From NCBI GenBank assembly GCA_015488885.1, contig WFMW01000045.1:1-48253 (forward strand): a DNA stretch of 48,253 nt, in the 5' to 3' direction. Positions 1-7,943 of the stretch are shown in pieces. This DNA comes from Gammaproteobacteria bacterium. GTDB lineage: Bacteria; Pseudomonadota; Gammaproteobacteria; SZUA-229. The notes under the pieces were generated by a model. It saw only the letters and a list, made by a program, of their open reading frames with translations. It searched no databases and was not told the DNA's origin. Each line of letters opens with the position of its first letter. The stretch's first letter is position 1. Both the position numbers and the translations under genes were made by a program.

Positions 1-133
1 AATGTTGTTAATGATGATAAGCGCTGGTGTAAAAGATTATACTGCAACCGGGTGGCAACCTGAATACCTGTTGACGGAATCAGGCGGGTGTTTACCTTAC
101 CAGGTAAGGGTGCCTTGGCATAAAGAAGAATGA
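1..133 (+). CDS. possible C-terminal end of an unidentified protein (cut by left edge)
   Basis: One plus-strand frame is open from the window edge to a TGA at 131-133 (about 44 codons), ending in residues GCLPYQVRVPWHKEE. ATG codons occur near the edge, so this could be a fragment of a longer gene or a chance frame. I do not recognise it. It runs convergently towards the glycosyltransferase at 219-917, and the 85 bases between their stops show no clear terminator. Low confidence. Confidence 0.3.
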   Translation, partial: MLLMMISAGVKDYTATGWQPEYLLTESGGCLPYQVRVPWHKEE

Positions 134-218
134 CAGTATCTTTATATTTCATCATTGATGACAGGCGCTGAACAAACTGACTAAACTAAAATTAACGAGG
201 TATCAAGACATCGATAAT

Positions 219-917
219 TCAACTGATTTTTTCAGGATAATACATTTTCGCCAGTCGTGATGGCGATATACCGATGAAGTACAATAGCCTTAACTTCCAC
301 ATCAAGACTATCGTTGCTATAACTCCCTGCTTTTCCCAACGCCGACTGGAAGTTATTACCTGCGCAGATAAACAGGCAGGTAATGTATGCTGGCGAAGTC
401 GTCTGGATATTGCAATATCTTCCATTAAATCAATTTCAGGGAACCCATTTATACGTCGAAATAGACTGGCCTGAATAAAGATTGCCTGATCCCCCGTTGC
501 AATAGAAAAAAGACGTGAACGTAAATTAATCAGTTTTTCTACTATTCTAAAGATTATTTTATCACTGGATAGACGCACATCAAATCGTCCCCAGAGATTA
601 GCTGCTGACTGCTGTTTATCGAACAACGCCTGAATCTGGTCAATGGCGGTTTCCGGCAACCGGGTATCTGCATGTAGAAATAACAGCAGGTCACCTGTGG
701 CGATCGCTGCCCCGGCATTCATTTGCCGGGCACGCCCCGGGTTCGTTTGCAGGGTATGATCGGCCAGTGCGCGAGCAATATCTATCGAAGCATCTTCACT
801 CCTACCGTCAACGACAATGATTTCATGGCCTTGTTTGCGGTAGGACTGCAATGATTTCAATGTTCGGGACAGATTTTTGTCCTCATTTAATACCGGCAGA
901 ATAATCGATAAATGCAT
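219..917 (-). CDS. family 2 glycosyltransferase, arsenosugar-biosynthesis type (TIGR04283-like)
   Basis: This is a GT2-fold glycosyltransferase of about 232 residues. Visible features are the N-terminal strand HLSIILPVLNED, the nucleotide-binding segment IIVVDGRSEDAS, and the NAG...GDLLLFLHADTRLP region with a DxD-like HAD motif that would hold the metal and sugar nucleotide. Members of this subfamily are commonly found beside arsS and are assigned to arsenosugar synthesis by that context. The frame is open further upstream to 956, but the ATG at 917 is chosen because the conserved domain begins there and because the longer version would overlap arsS. The arsS stop is only 17 bases upstream, so the two are likely co-transcribed. 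The substrate is inferred from the neighbour, not from residues. Confidence 0.8.
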   Translation of the reverse strand: MHLSIILPVLNEDKNLSRTLKSLQSYRKQGHEIIVVDGRSEDASIDIARALADHTLQTNPGRARQMNAGAAIATGDLLLFLHADTRLPETAIDQIQALFDKQQSAANLWGRFDVRLSSDKIIFRIVEKLINLRSRLFSIATGDQAIFIQASLFRRINGFPEIDLMEDIAISRRLRQHTLPACLSAQVITSSRRWEKQGVIATIVLMWKLRLLYFIGISPSRLAKMYYPEKIS

Positions 918-934
918 TTTATCAGATCGCCCTA

Positions 935-1891
935 TTAAACAAATGCACCACCGCAACTGCTACCCTGACCTGCTGTGCAGCCATAACAATGATCCATGAT
1001 GGTAATATCTTTACCCACAAAACGCATATCCTGCAAATCATTTAAATGCTTTTTTCGTGCTGCAAACCCGGCAGGTAGTTGCAGCATCTGATTAAAATCA
1101 CAATCATAAACATAACCCTGCCAGTCAACACTAAGGGTTGAACGACACATAACAGAAGCTACATTATCCTGCTGATGTGACTGTTTGAGTAGCTGCATAT
1201 AATCAGCAAATAGACCTTTTGACAATAACGTGCTACCGAAGCGTTTTATTGGCATATTGGCAATGGTGAACAAATGATTAAATACAATACCATACTTCTG
1301 TTTTAATGCATTTTTATAGGCCAGTTCCAGTTCCTGTTGAGCCGGTGGCAGATTAATACCCTGTGGGTTATAAACCAGATTTAACGATAATGCGGGATTG
1401 ATGCCATAACCCTGTTCATTTAATTGTTTCAAACCCTGAATGCTTTTCTCAAAGACGCCATTACCGCGCTGCGCATCAACATTCTGCTGTAGATAACAGG
1501 GTAATGATGCAACCACTTCGACCTGATTTACGGCCAGAAAACCAGCCAGTTCAGTATAATCTTCCTCACCAAGAATGGTCAGATTGCAACGGTCGATAAC
1601 GTGAACACCAAGATCACATGCCGCACGAACAAGATACTGAAAATCAGGGTTCATTTCCGGTGCCCCACCGGTTAAATCCAGCGTCTGAATATGTCGATGT
1701 TGGAGAAAAGTTAATACCGAATGAATTGTTGCGGTATCCATTATCTCATGACGACGCGGACTCGCATCAACATGACAATGCAGACATTGCTGGTTACACA
1801 GGTAACCAAGATTAACCTGAAGAGTATCCAGTGTACTGCGTTTTAACGATGGAAAATCTGTTTTACGCAAAAGCTCTAGTGTATCTTTCAT
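935..1891 (-). CDS. arsS: arsenosugar biosynthesis radical SAM protein ArsS
   Basis: The 318-residue product has the radical SAM CxxxCxxC cluster motif (C32, C36, C39 in LCNQQCLHCH), followed by the LDLTGGAPEMNP glycine-rich SAM-binding segment. A C-terminal cysteine-rich region (CRSTLSVDWQG, YDCDFNQ, and the final CYGCTAGQGSSCGG) matches the ArsS/DUF3641 arrangement. In the family, ArsS adds a 5'-deoxyadenosyl group to a methylated arsenical as a step to arsenosugars. The ATG at 1891 begins the usual short N-terminal helix before the cluster. It lies upstream of the glycosyltransferase with 17 bases between. No arsM methyltransferase is visible in the window, so it would have to lie elsewhere or the pathway may differ. 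Confidence 0.85.
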   Translation of the reverse strand: MKDTLELLRKTDFPSLKRSTLDTLQVNLGYLCNQQCLHCHVDASPRRHEIMDTATIHSVLTFLQHRHIQTLDLTGGAPEMNPDFQYLVRAACDLGVHVIDRCNLTILGEEDYTELAGFLAVNQVEVVASLPCYLQQNVDAQRGNGVFEKSIQGLKQLNEQGYGINPALSLNLVYNPQGINLPPAQQELELAYKNALKQKYGIVFNHLFTIANMPIKRFGSTLLSKGLFADYMQLLKQSHQQDNVASVMCRSTLSVDWQGYVYDCDFNQMLQLPAGFAARKKHLNDLQDMRFVGKDITIMDHCYGCTAGQGSSCGGAFV

Positions 1892-1989
1892 CTTTATTTT
1901 TTCTAAAAGATTTTATACGATAGAGATGCAACAGAAAAAAAGTCTGAATGTTTAATCATTTTTTTCATAAAGGTATTGTGCAAAGGCTT

Positions 1990-2388
1990 CTATAGTACTT
2001 TACCCATTAAGCCAAATGATTTAACAAAAGCGCCAGCCAGACCGGGGTCTTTAATCATCGTGGCATAATCACCTTTGGTAAAACGTAATTTACGTGAAGT
2101 ATAAGCAATACCCAGCTTCATTAAACCAGGTGGTTTTACGATAAGGGATAGCCAGTTATCATGCGTAGCACGAATATCCCAGTTTGCTTCAGCGCTATTT
2201 ATAGTATTCACCGAGACAACCTTACCTAGTTGAATTTTCATAATATATGCCGGCTCAGGCTCATCAGGGTAACCAAAAGCCACCACTGAACTAAAGCCTG
2301 CACGAGCTAATGTTGTGGTAATATTTTCATCATCATTCCAGGCAGCCATGTAGGCATCTGCCCATTCTCTAGAGAACAATTCCGCCAT
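1990..2388 (-). CDS. SCP2 sterol-binding-domain-like protein
   Basis: The 132-residue protein has no signal peptide or membrane segment. Its organisation resembles a small SCP-2-like lipid-binding fold: an N-terminal helix (FSREWADAYMAAWN), a central strand pair (AYIMKIQLGKVVSVN, ANWDIRATHDNWLSLI), and a hydrophobic C-terminal helix region (KGDYATMIKDPGLAGAFVKSFGLMGKVL). Ligand and role are unknown. It starts at an ATG at 2388 with only a weak ribosome site. It is downstream of nothing on its strand and is separated from arsS by about 100 bases, so it could be transcribed into arsS. The family call is from overall pattern and is moderately sure. Confidence 0.6.
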   Translation of the reverse strand: MAELFSREWADAYMAAWNDDENITTTLARAGFSSVVAFGYPDEPEPAYIMKIQLGKVVSVNTINSAEANWDIRATHDNWLSLIVKPPGLMKLGIAYTSRKLRFTKGDYATMIKDPGLAGAFVKSFGLMGKVL

Positions 2389-2844
2389 TAATTAACCCTT
2401 TTGTTGTGTTTGATACATTAAATTAAGCGCTAAAAGTAAATGCTAATTTATCATACATGAATGACCAGCACATATTCATTAAATATTTAACATTAGCTTA
2501 AGTTTCCCCGAAAATTTGAATTTTGTCAAAATATTCAATTACTTCCAGAAATAACTGGGAGAACAGCCCCGTTTACTGACGCCTGTCTTATATAAAATCT
2601 CCTATTATTCAATATGTTATTACTAAAACGGATAAAAAGAATAGTTAATGAACACAATGTTATAATAAAACCTGTCAATTACTTAATGGCAATATGCTTA
2701 ATGGCAATAGATTAATTGAGTAAAATCAAGGTATTTATTCTATCAATAAATAAACTATGTCTTCTTAGACGTCATGTTTCAACATGCTACACAAAAAACG
2801 TTGAAAAATTAAAATTAACATTATCCAATTATAGGGAACCGGTC
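2389..2844. other. divergent intergenic region without a gene
   Basis: This 456-base A+T-rich stretch separates the divergent SCP2-like gene and the DUF1451 gene. A plus-strand frame stays open from a TTG at 2716 into the DUF1451 gene, but that upstream peptide is not conserved with the paralogue at 9277-9792. A near-exact 13-base repeat, CTTAATGGCAATA, occurs at about 2682-2694 and 2697-2709. It must carry two promoters; I could not fix them with confidence. Confidence 0.5.
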
Positions 2845-3375
2845 ATGCACAATCACTTTTTTCAGCATTCACTCGATGTTGTCAGTAAAAATTATACAAA
2901 ACTTTTAAATAATGCCATGGCAAAATTTAACAGCCTGCAGCACGAATCTGGCAGCTCCTTTTTCAAAGCCATTGATATAGTGGGAAATGAACTTGCTGAT
3001 GCCGAAGAATTAAGTGTCGATGAAACCAGGCAGCTTGCGAGTAGCTTAAAAAATGATTTAAGCAGTGCAGCGGAATATCTTAAATCGAATAAAGATGATT
3101 TAAAAAGCTGGTTGGATTTAGATGTTACTATTATTGAAAAAACGCTATTGAATGCTTTTCTCGATGCTGCCGATAAAACCACTGTCGAACTTTCTCAACT
3201 ACAGACCGATGCCATCATGGCTGAATATAAAAGTGGTGAATTAATTGGTATAGCTATCTTAAAGTGTGATAACTGTGGCGAGTTATTACATTTTCATAAA
3301 CCTTCACGTATTCCACCCTGCCCCAAATGTCAGCATAGTCATTTTCATCGTTTTATACCATCAATAACAGAGTGA
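2845..3375 (+). CDS. zinc-ribbon protein, DUF1451 / YbeL family (copy 1)
   Basis: The 176-residue cytoplasmic protein has an all-helical N-terminal two thirds and a C-terminal zinc ribbon with two CxxC knuckles (CDNCGELLHFHKPSRIPPCPKC), the hallmark of the YbeL/DUF1451 family. The molecular function of the family is not known. The ATG at 2845 is chosen over the longer TTG-started frame (2716) because AGGG sits about 10 bases upstream and because the size then matches the paralogue at 9277-9792. The two copies share the order ETDAVRL/DETRQLA, LKSWLDLD/LKDWLGFE, KTTV and the zinc ribbon. Its stop is 8 bases from the convergent stop of the histidine kinase. Confidence 0.85.
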   Translation: MHNHFFQHSLDVVSKNYTKLLNNAMAKFNSLQHESGSSFFKAIDIVGNELADAEELSVDETRQLASSLKNDLSSAAEYLKSNKDDLKSWLDLDVTIIEKTLLNAFLDAADKTTVELSQLQTDAIMAEYKSGELIGIAILKCDNCGELLHFHKPSRIPPCPKCQHSHFHRFIPSITE

Positions 3376-3383
3376 TAAATATA

Positions 3384-5285
3384 TCATAACCAGCGTCGCA
3401 CCAAACTTTCAAGCTCATCCATTTTAACCGGTTTGCCCAGATAGTCATCCATGCCGGCATCCAGGCAACGTTGTTTATCGCCTTCCATTACATTAGCCGT
3501 CATAGCAATAATTGGCATAGCGGTTTGCTTCAGAGATTGAACATTTTTACTACGTAGCTGGCGAGTGGCTTCAAATCCGTCCATTTCCGGCATCTGACAA
3601 TCCATCAGCACCAGATCAAACGACTGTGTTGCCAGTTTTTTCAGGGCTTCTTTACCATTACTGGCCAGGGTGGGAATTAAACCTATTTTTTCCAGCATTT
3701 TACTGGCAACCATCTGGTTGACAGGATTATCTTCAACCAGTAATAGCTTACCTTTAAGTGCTTCAAGCGGACTATCCTTGATCATCTTTTCAGTTTTTTT
3801 CACCGTTAAATGTGAAATTTCAAAAGGTATTACAAACCAGAAACATGAGCCTTCACCTTCTTTGCTGTCTACACCAAGTTCACCGTGCATTAAATCGACA
3901 AGTTGACTGACTATAGCAAGCCCCAGACCCGTACCACCATATTTACGCGTGGTAGATCCATCGGCCTGAGTAAACGCCTTGAACAGTTTAGACTGTACTG
4001 CATGAGGGATGCCAATACCTGTATCTTTAACTTCTATACGTAGATCCATACAGGTTTCACTTTTTGTCAGACCGCGAACATTAATAATTACCGTTCCCTG
4101 TTCGGTAAATTTAAGCGCATTGGAAACCAGGTTAACAAGTATCTGACGCAACCGGGTTGGATCACCCCGCAATATTTGAGGAACATGATTATCAATATGA
4201 TAATCAAGAAAAACCCCCTGTTGCTCGGCTTTTAATGACTGTAAGGTAACCAGTTCCTGAATGAGTTCAGGTAAGTTAAACGGAATGATTTCAAAACTTA
4301 GTTTACCTGCTTCAATTTTAGATAGATCAAGTATATCGTTCAGAATGGATAATAATGCTTCAGCTGATTTATTGGCAATTTTTACATATTCATGCTGAGA
4401 TTGATTCAGTTCACTGTCTTCAAGTAACTGCAAGGTACCCATCACACCATTCATAGGCGTACGAATTTCATGACTCATATTTGCTAGAAACTCGCCTTTG
4501 GCCTGACTCATTTTCTCCGCTTTATTTTTTGCCTGCTGCAACTCAAGCTCAATCTGTTTGCCGTGTTTTATTTCAGCCTTCAGATTACTGTTTAGTTCCT
4601 CCAGATTTTTACCTGCTATGGTTAAATCATTGATTAATTCCTCGTTACGATAGGACAACTTTAATTCAGTATTGGTCAGCTGATGCATCCGGTACGCAGC
4701 CATAATCATCACCCCAAGAAAAAAACCAGTCATTGCAGACAGCGCATAATAAACATCACCGCCAATATAAAATAAACGCATCATTAAAGGCACTAGAACC
4801 AGCCCGACATAGGCATAATAAACCCAGGCCACAGAAGCATAGGTTACGCCGCTGGCTGATACGCCCACCAGTAAAAAGGCCAGTACAATCTGGTTTATTT
4901 CATTGTAGGGGAACATTAAAACAGGTGTAATTCCCCAGCCTGCGCCAGTCAATAAAACAGCAATCAGATACCAGCGCCGCACAATATCACTGTTTATTTT
5001 AAGCCGGTTATCAGCTTCATAAAGATGGTAATAATGAACCACTGCACGGTACAGAAACAAAGCTGTCATCATACCCAACCACACACTAAGTACCAGCCTG
5101 GGCAGACTATTCCATAACAGACCAGTCCAGATAATTGCCATGGAAATACCCGCCAGATTACTAAAGCTGGAAGCCTCAATTAAACGGCTGATCTGGGTTT
5201 GTTCAATACGATCATCATGATCAATATTTTTTACAAATATCAATGCAGTGTTCTGTATAGCAAGATTGAGTGTTTTAGAAGGCAT
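3384..5285 (-). CDS. membrane hybrid sensor histidine kinase with receiver domain
   Basis: The 633-residue protein begins with about six predicted membrane helices (residues ~45-198), then a coiled coil (~205-260). A HisKA domain follows with the phosphoacceptor in NMSHEIRTPMNG (H272). The HATPase domain shows the N box (LVNLVSNALKF), DTGIGIP, and GGTGLGLAIV. A C-terminal receiver domain (from ~510) carries the acidic pair LLVEDNPVN, phosphoacceptor D562 in LVLMDCQMPEMDG and the lysine in GKPVK. It has no periplasmic sensor loop of size, so it probably senses something in or near the membrane. No cognate response regulator or HPt gene is next to it. A hybrid kinase without HPt usually passes phosphate to a separate HPt protein encoded elsewhere. 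Confidence 0.9.
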   Translation of the reverse strand: MPSKTLNLAIQNTALIFVKNIDHDDRIEQTQISRLIEASSFSNLAGISMAIIWTGLLWNSLPRLVLSVWLGMMTALFLYRAVVHYYHLYEADNRLKINSDIVRRWYLIAVLLTGAGWGITPVLMFPYNEINQIVLAFLLVGVSASGVTYASVAWVYYAYVGLVLVPLMMRLFYIGGDVYYALSAMTGFFLGVMIMAAYRMHQLTNTELKLSYRNEELINDLTIAGKNLEELNSNLKAEIKHGKQIELELQQAKNKAEKMSQAKGEFLANMSHEIRTPMNGVMGTLQLLEDSELNQSQHEYVKIANKSAEALLSILNDILDLSKIEAGKLSFEIIPFNLPELIQELVTLQSLKAEQQGVFLDYHIDNHVPQILRGDPTRLRQILVNLVSNALKFTEQGTVIINVRGLTKSETCMDLRIEVKDTGIGIPHAVQSKLFKAFTQADGSTTRKYGGTGLGLAIVSQLVDLMHGELGVDSKEGEGSCFWFVIPFEISHLTVKKTEKMIKDSPLEALKGKLLLVEDNPVNQMVASKMLEKIGLIPTLASNGKEALKKLATQSFDLVLMDCQMPEMDGFEATRQLRSKNVQSLKQTAMPIIAMTANVMEGDKQRCLDAGMDDYLGKPVKMDELESLVRRWL

Positions 5286-5354
5286 AATGGACGCTATTTA
5301 ACAACGATAGACTATAAAAGTAGTCTAGTTCGTATCAAATATCCACCATTTTCA

Positions 5355-5789
5355 TTACCTGGTAGCATTCACCCAGCGTACAATATCCGCCGCCTGCATG
5401 GCACCAGACTGGCGCATCACCTCTCGACCATTTTTAAACATAACCATAGTCGGAATACTGCGTATATTTAACTGTGCCGCTATTGACTGCTCTTCTTCTG
5501 TATTTAGCTTTGCCAGACGTACCTGTGGTTCAAGCTGTGCTGCCGCCTGTTCAAAAGCCGGTGCCATCATTTTACAGGGGCCACACCAGGGTGCCCAGAA
5601 ATCCACCACCACAGGAATATCATTTCGCTGAATATGTTGCTGAAAATTAGCCGAATTCAGTGTCACAGGATGTCGGGTAAATAAAGGCTGATGACATTTC
5701 CCACATTTCGGTTCTGCTTTAAGCCTGGTCTCAGGAATTCTGTTAACAGCATTACACGCCGGACAAACTACATGTTTTAAATCACTCAT
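5355..5789 (-). CDS. trxC: thioredoxin TrxC (thioredoxin 2)
   Basis: The 144-residue protein is a thioredoxin with an N-terminal zinc-binding extension: C9/C12 in CPAC and C29/C32 in CGKC. The redox motif WCGPC follows at 68-72, with downstream RSIPTMVMFKNG including the conserved cis-proline. This layout and length are those of TrxC rather than TrxA. It reduces protein disulfides in the cytoplasm. It stands between the histidine kinase (downstream, 69 bases) and the tRNA-Ser terminator, so it needs its own promoter in 5790-5870. The E. coli gene is in the OxyR regulon; no OxyR site could be confirmed here. Confidence 0.95.
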   Translation of the reverse strand: MSDLKHVVCPACNAVNRIPETRLKAEPKCGKCHQPLFTRHPVTLNSANFQQHIQRNDIPVVVDFWAPWCGPCKMMAPAFEQAAAQLEPQVRLAKLNTEEEQSIAAQLNIRSIPTMVMFKNGREVMRQSGAMQAADIVRWVNATR

Positions 5790-5871
5790 GAATCGATACC
5801 TTCTATATAATTTATTAAAACTATAATAGGGGCACGGATTGATTTTTTAAACAATCACTTGCATGAGAAGA

Positions 5872-5922
5872 CCGCCAAATATAAAAACGCCCCATAAAAC
5901 GGGGCGTTTTTATATTTGGCGG
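5872..5922 (-). terminator. rho-independent terminator, 22-bp perfect palindrome overlapping the tRNA 3' end
   Basis: Bases 5872-5893 and 5901-5922 are a perfect 22-bp inverted repeat around a 7-base loop. The core on the minus strand is CGCCCC-loop-GGGGCG followed by TTTTTAT, a standard intrinsic terminator for the tRNA. The A-tract on the other side makes it usable from both directions. Unusually, the stem continues past the U-tract so that its upstream arm contains the CCA end and first acceptor-stem bases of the tRNA (5917-5922). Confidence 0.85.
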
Positions 5923-6006
5923 AAGAGGAGGGATTCGAACCCTCGATGGGCGTAAACCCATGCCAGTTTTCAAGACTGGTGCTTTCAACCGCTCAGCCAC
6001 CCTTCC
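5917..6006 (-). tRNA. tRNA-Ser (anticodon UGA)
   Basis: The minus strand gives a 90-base class II tRNA with encoded CCA. The acceptor stem is GGAAGGG paired with CTCTTCC (one G-U). The D arm GGCTGAGCGGTTGAAAGC is typical of tRNA-Ser. The anticodon stem CCAGT/ACTGG closes loop CTTGAAA with anticodon TGA. A long variable arm (GCATGGG...CCCATC) and T arm GAGGG-TTCGAATC-CCTC follow. It decodes UCA and related serine codons. Confidence 0.95.
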
Positions 6007-6055
6007 GGTTTCGTTTGAACCGAGCATGCATCAGGATGCGCGAGTCAAGGCGCGT

Positions 6056-6083
6056 ATATTACGTGAAAATGTCAGGGATTCAA
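6056..6083 (-). promoter_or_regulatory. sigma-70 promoter for tRNA-Ser with G+C-rich discriminator
   Basis: On the minus strand, TTGAAT (6083-6078) and TAATAT (6061-6056) are separated by 16 bases. The ACGCGCC just after the -10 is a G+C-rich discriminator of the kind known in stringently controlled stable-RNA promoters. The start of transcription would fall near 6049, about 43 bases before the tRNA. Inferred from consensus only. Confidence 0.6.
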
Positions 6084-6140
6084 TCACCAACCGTATAGTT
6101 TTTTTAAATTTATTGAAAATAAATAGAAAAACAGGAGGAT

Positions 6141-6390
6141 TTAACCCGGATATTTCATGGGAATGCAGGATTTTGGGACAATCTCAGTGCGTCCATTTGG
6201 ATGATTCGCCAAAAAGCGTAGCCATAGCTACGGTTACAGGCGAATCATTCAAAGGGGCCACTGAGATTGGTCCAAAAACGGTATAGCGGGCAACAGGTAC
6301 ATAGTGTATTTTTCTAATATACCAATATCTACTTGTTAATTCATGATGTTAAACAAAAATTATAGCGTTCCCATGAAATATTCGGGTTAA
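6141..6390. mobile_element. MITE-like 250-bp element with 23-bp terminal inverted repeats and nested palindrome
   Basis: The ends TTAACCCGGATATTTCATGG (6141-) and, inverted, TTAACCCGAATATTTCATGG (-6390) match at 22 of 23 positions. Inside, about 6170-6280, a second long palindrome has arms starting near CAATCTCAGTG and ending GATGATTCGCC / GGCGAATCATTC. At its centre is a small hairpin CGTAGC-CATA-GCTACG. No open frame of a transposase is present. A TTAA is found at both ends and may be the target duplication or part of the repeat. A diverged shorter relative lies at 18632-18752, and a single similar terminus at 9967-9990. I infer a non-autonomous transposable element; the mobilising family is not identified. 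Confidence 0.7.
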
Positions 6391-6493
6391 TCTCTTTATT
6401 AATACCGCCACAGTCATTTCAGGCTTGTTTTTAACCAATGATCTCGCTATAATCTGCCATATTCATGTCAAATTAACAGGAAAAGATGACATT

Positions 6494-7885
6494 ATGTCAT
6501 ACACCAACCATATCTCAATCAATCTACAAAGTGTTATTGATGCCACTGATAACGCTTTTGTTTTGATTGACGAAAATTATCAGATTGTCGCTGCGAACAA
6601 AGCCTACTGTAACGCCTATGGCGTTAATGAAGAAGAGATTATCGGCCAGAAATGTCATAAAATTTCTCATCACTCTTCGGTACCCTGCCACCTCAATAAT
6701 GAAGACTGCCCACATAAAGCCGTTTTTACCAGCAGAAAAGCCCATAATGTCCTACACATTCATTATGATCAGAACAATGAGGAGGAGCATGTACGCATAA
6801 AAGGCTCTCCAATTTATGGTACTGATGGTCAGTTATTTCTTGGTGAGGCTGTTTTCCCGGTAGCAAAATCGGATGATCTGGGTTGTGATCAGCAGCGAAT
6901 GCTTGGGACATCACCCGCCTTTCTTGCCTGTATTGAAGAAATGGCCAATGCAACTAGCTCTGATATGCCTGTTTTACTTAATGGTGAAAGCGGTGTTGGC
7001 AAAGAACTGGCCGCACAGTTCATCCATAAAAAATCCAGCCGAAAACACAATCCTTTTGTTTCTATCGATTGCGCCTCTATCTCTGAAGGCATTTTTGAAA
7101 GTGAATTATTCGGCCATGAACGTGGTGCCTTTACCGGTTGTGTTGGACGCCGACACGGCTTAATAGAATCAGCTGAAAACGGCACCCTGTTTCTTGATGA
7201 AATCGGCGAAATACCCCTGGCACTTCAGGGACGCCTGTTACGTGTACTGGAAACCGGTTACTACCGACGTCTGGGTGGACGTGAGGACATACATGCTAAC
7301 GTCCACTTCATCTGCGCAACCCACAGTCATTTAAGAAAAATGGTTGAACAGGGTAGCTTCCGTGCTGATCTTTACTACCGTATCGCAGGTATCTGTATCA
7401 CCATTCCACCATTAAGGGAACGTCGCCCGGATATTTCTCCACTGGTAAAAGCTATACTTGGAAAAAACCGAACAAGGATGGGAGGGCCTCCCCGCATTAC
7501 TGACGAAGCCCTGGCAGACCTGAATCAATATGATTATCCCGGCAATATTCGTGAGCTGAAAAACATTCTACAAAAAGCCACCTCATTAGCCACTAATGGC
7601 ATAATAGAAACGGACATGTTAAACCTGAATACACTGACTAACAGCTATACAGATTTGACGAATAGCAACGTAGAGTCGCCCGCAGCTTTCCACATCCATA
7701 GCCCCACGACCAATCGATCTTTAAATGACATAGAAGCCACACATATTGAATCTTTATTACATCAGTATGATGGCCACCGAGCAAAAGTTGCTGAAGAATT
7801 ACGCATTAGTGAGCGTACTTTATACCGCAAACTCAAGCAATATAATCTGCAAAATGTTGGCAAAAGAAGAATCGCTAATGCCTGA
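6494..7885 (+). CDS. PAS-domain sigma-54-dependent transcriptional activator (Fis-type HTH)
   Basis: The 463-residue product has three parts. An N-terminal PAS domain (~10-115) contains a Cys/His-rich insert, GQKCHKISHHSSVPC followed by EDCPHKA. An AAA+ sigma-54 interaction domain (~130-360) shows Walker A GESGVGKE, the loop ESELFGHERGAFTGC, Walker B GTLFLDEIGEIP and the arginine-rich PPLRERRPDI. A C-terminal Fis-type helix-turn-helix (VAEELRISERTLYRKLKQYNL) completes it. The ATG at 6494 is chosen over the upstream TTG at 6425 because AGGA lies 12 bases before it and the PAS begins directly after. The GAFTGA loop reads GAFTGC. No receiver domain is present, so the PAS with its Cys/His insert is the likely sensor (metal, heme or redox; inference). 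It converges with the 387-residue orphan gene. Confidence 0.9.
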   Translation: MSYTNHISINLQSVIDATDNAFVLIDENYQIVAANKAYCNAYGVNEEEIIGQKCHKISHHSSVPCHLNNEDCPHKAVFTSRKAHNVLHIHYDQNNEEEHVRIKGSPIYGTDGQLFLGEAVFPVAKSDDLGCDQQRMLGTSPAFLACIEEMANATSSDMPVLLNGESGVGKELAAQFIHKKSSRKHNPFVSIDCASISEGIFESELFGHERGAFTGCVGRRHGLIESAENGTLFLDEIGEIPLALQGRLLRVLETGYYRRLGGREDIHANVHFICATHSHLRKMVEQGSFRADLYYRIAGICITIPPLRERRPDISPLVKAILGKNRTRMGGPPRITDEALADLNQYDYPGNIRELKNILQKATSLATNGIIETDMLNLNTLTNSYTDLTNSNVESPAAFHIHSPTTNRSLNDIEATHIESLLHQYDGHRAKVAEELRISERTLYRKLKQYNLQNVGKRRIANA

Positions 7886-7943
7886 ACAGATAAAGAACGA
7901 AATCTATTTTCGTCTGAACCTGCCCGGGAAGGGAATAATCCGC

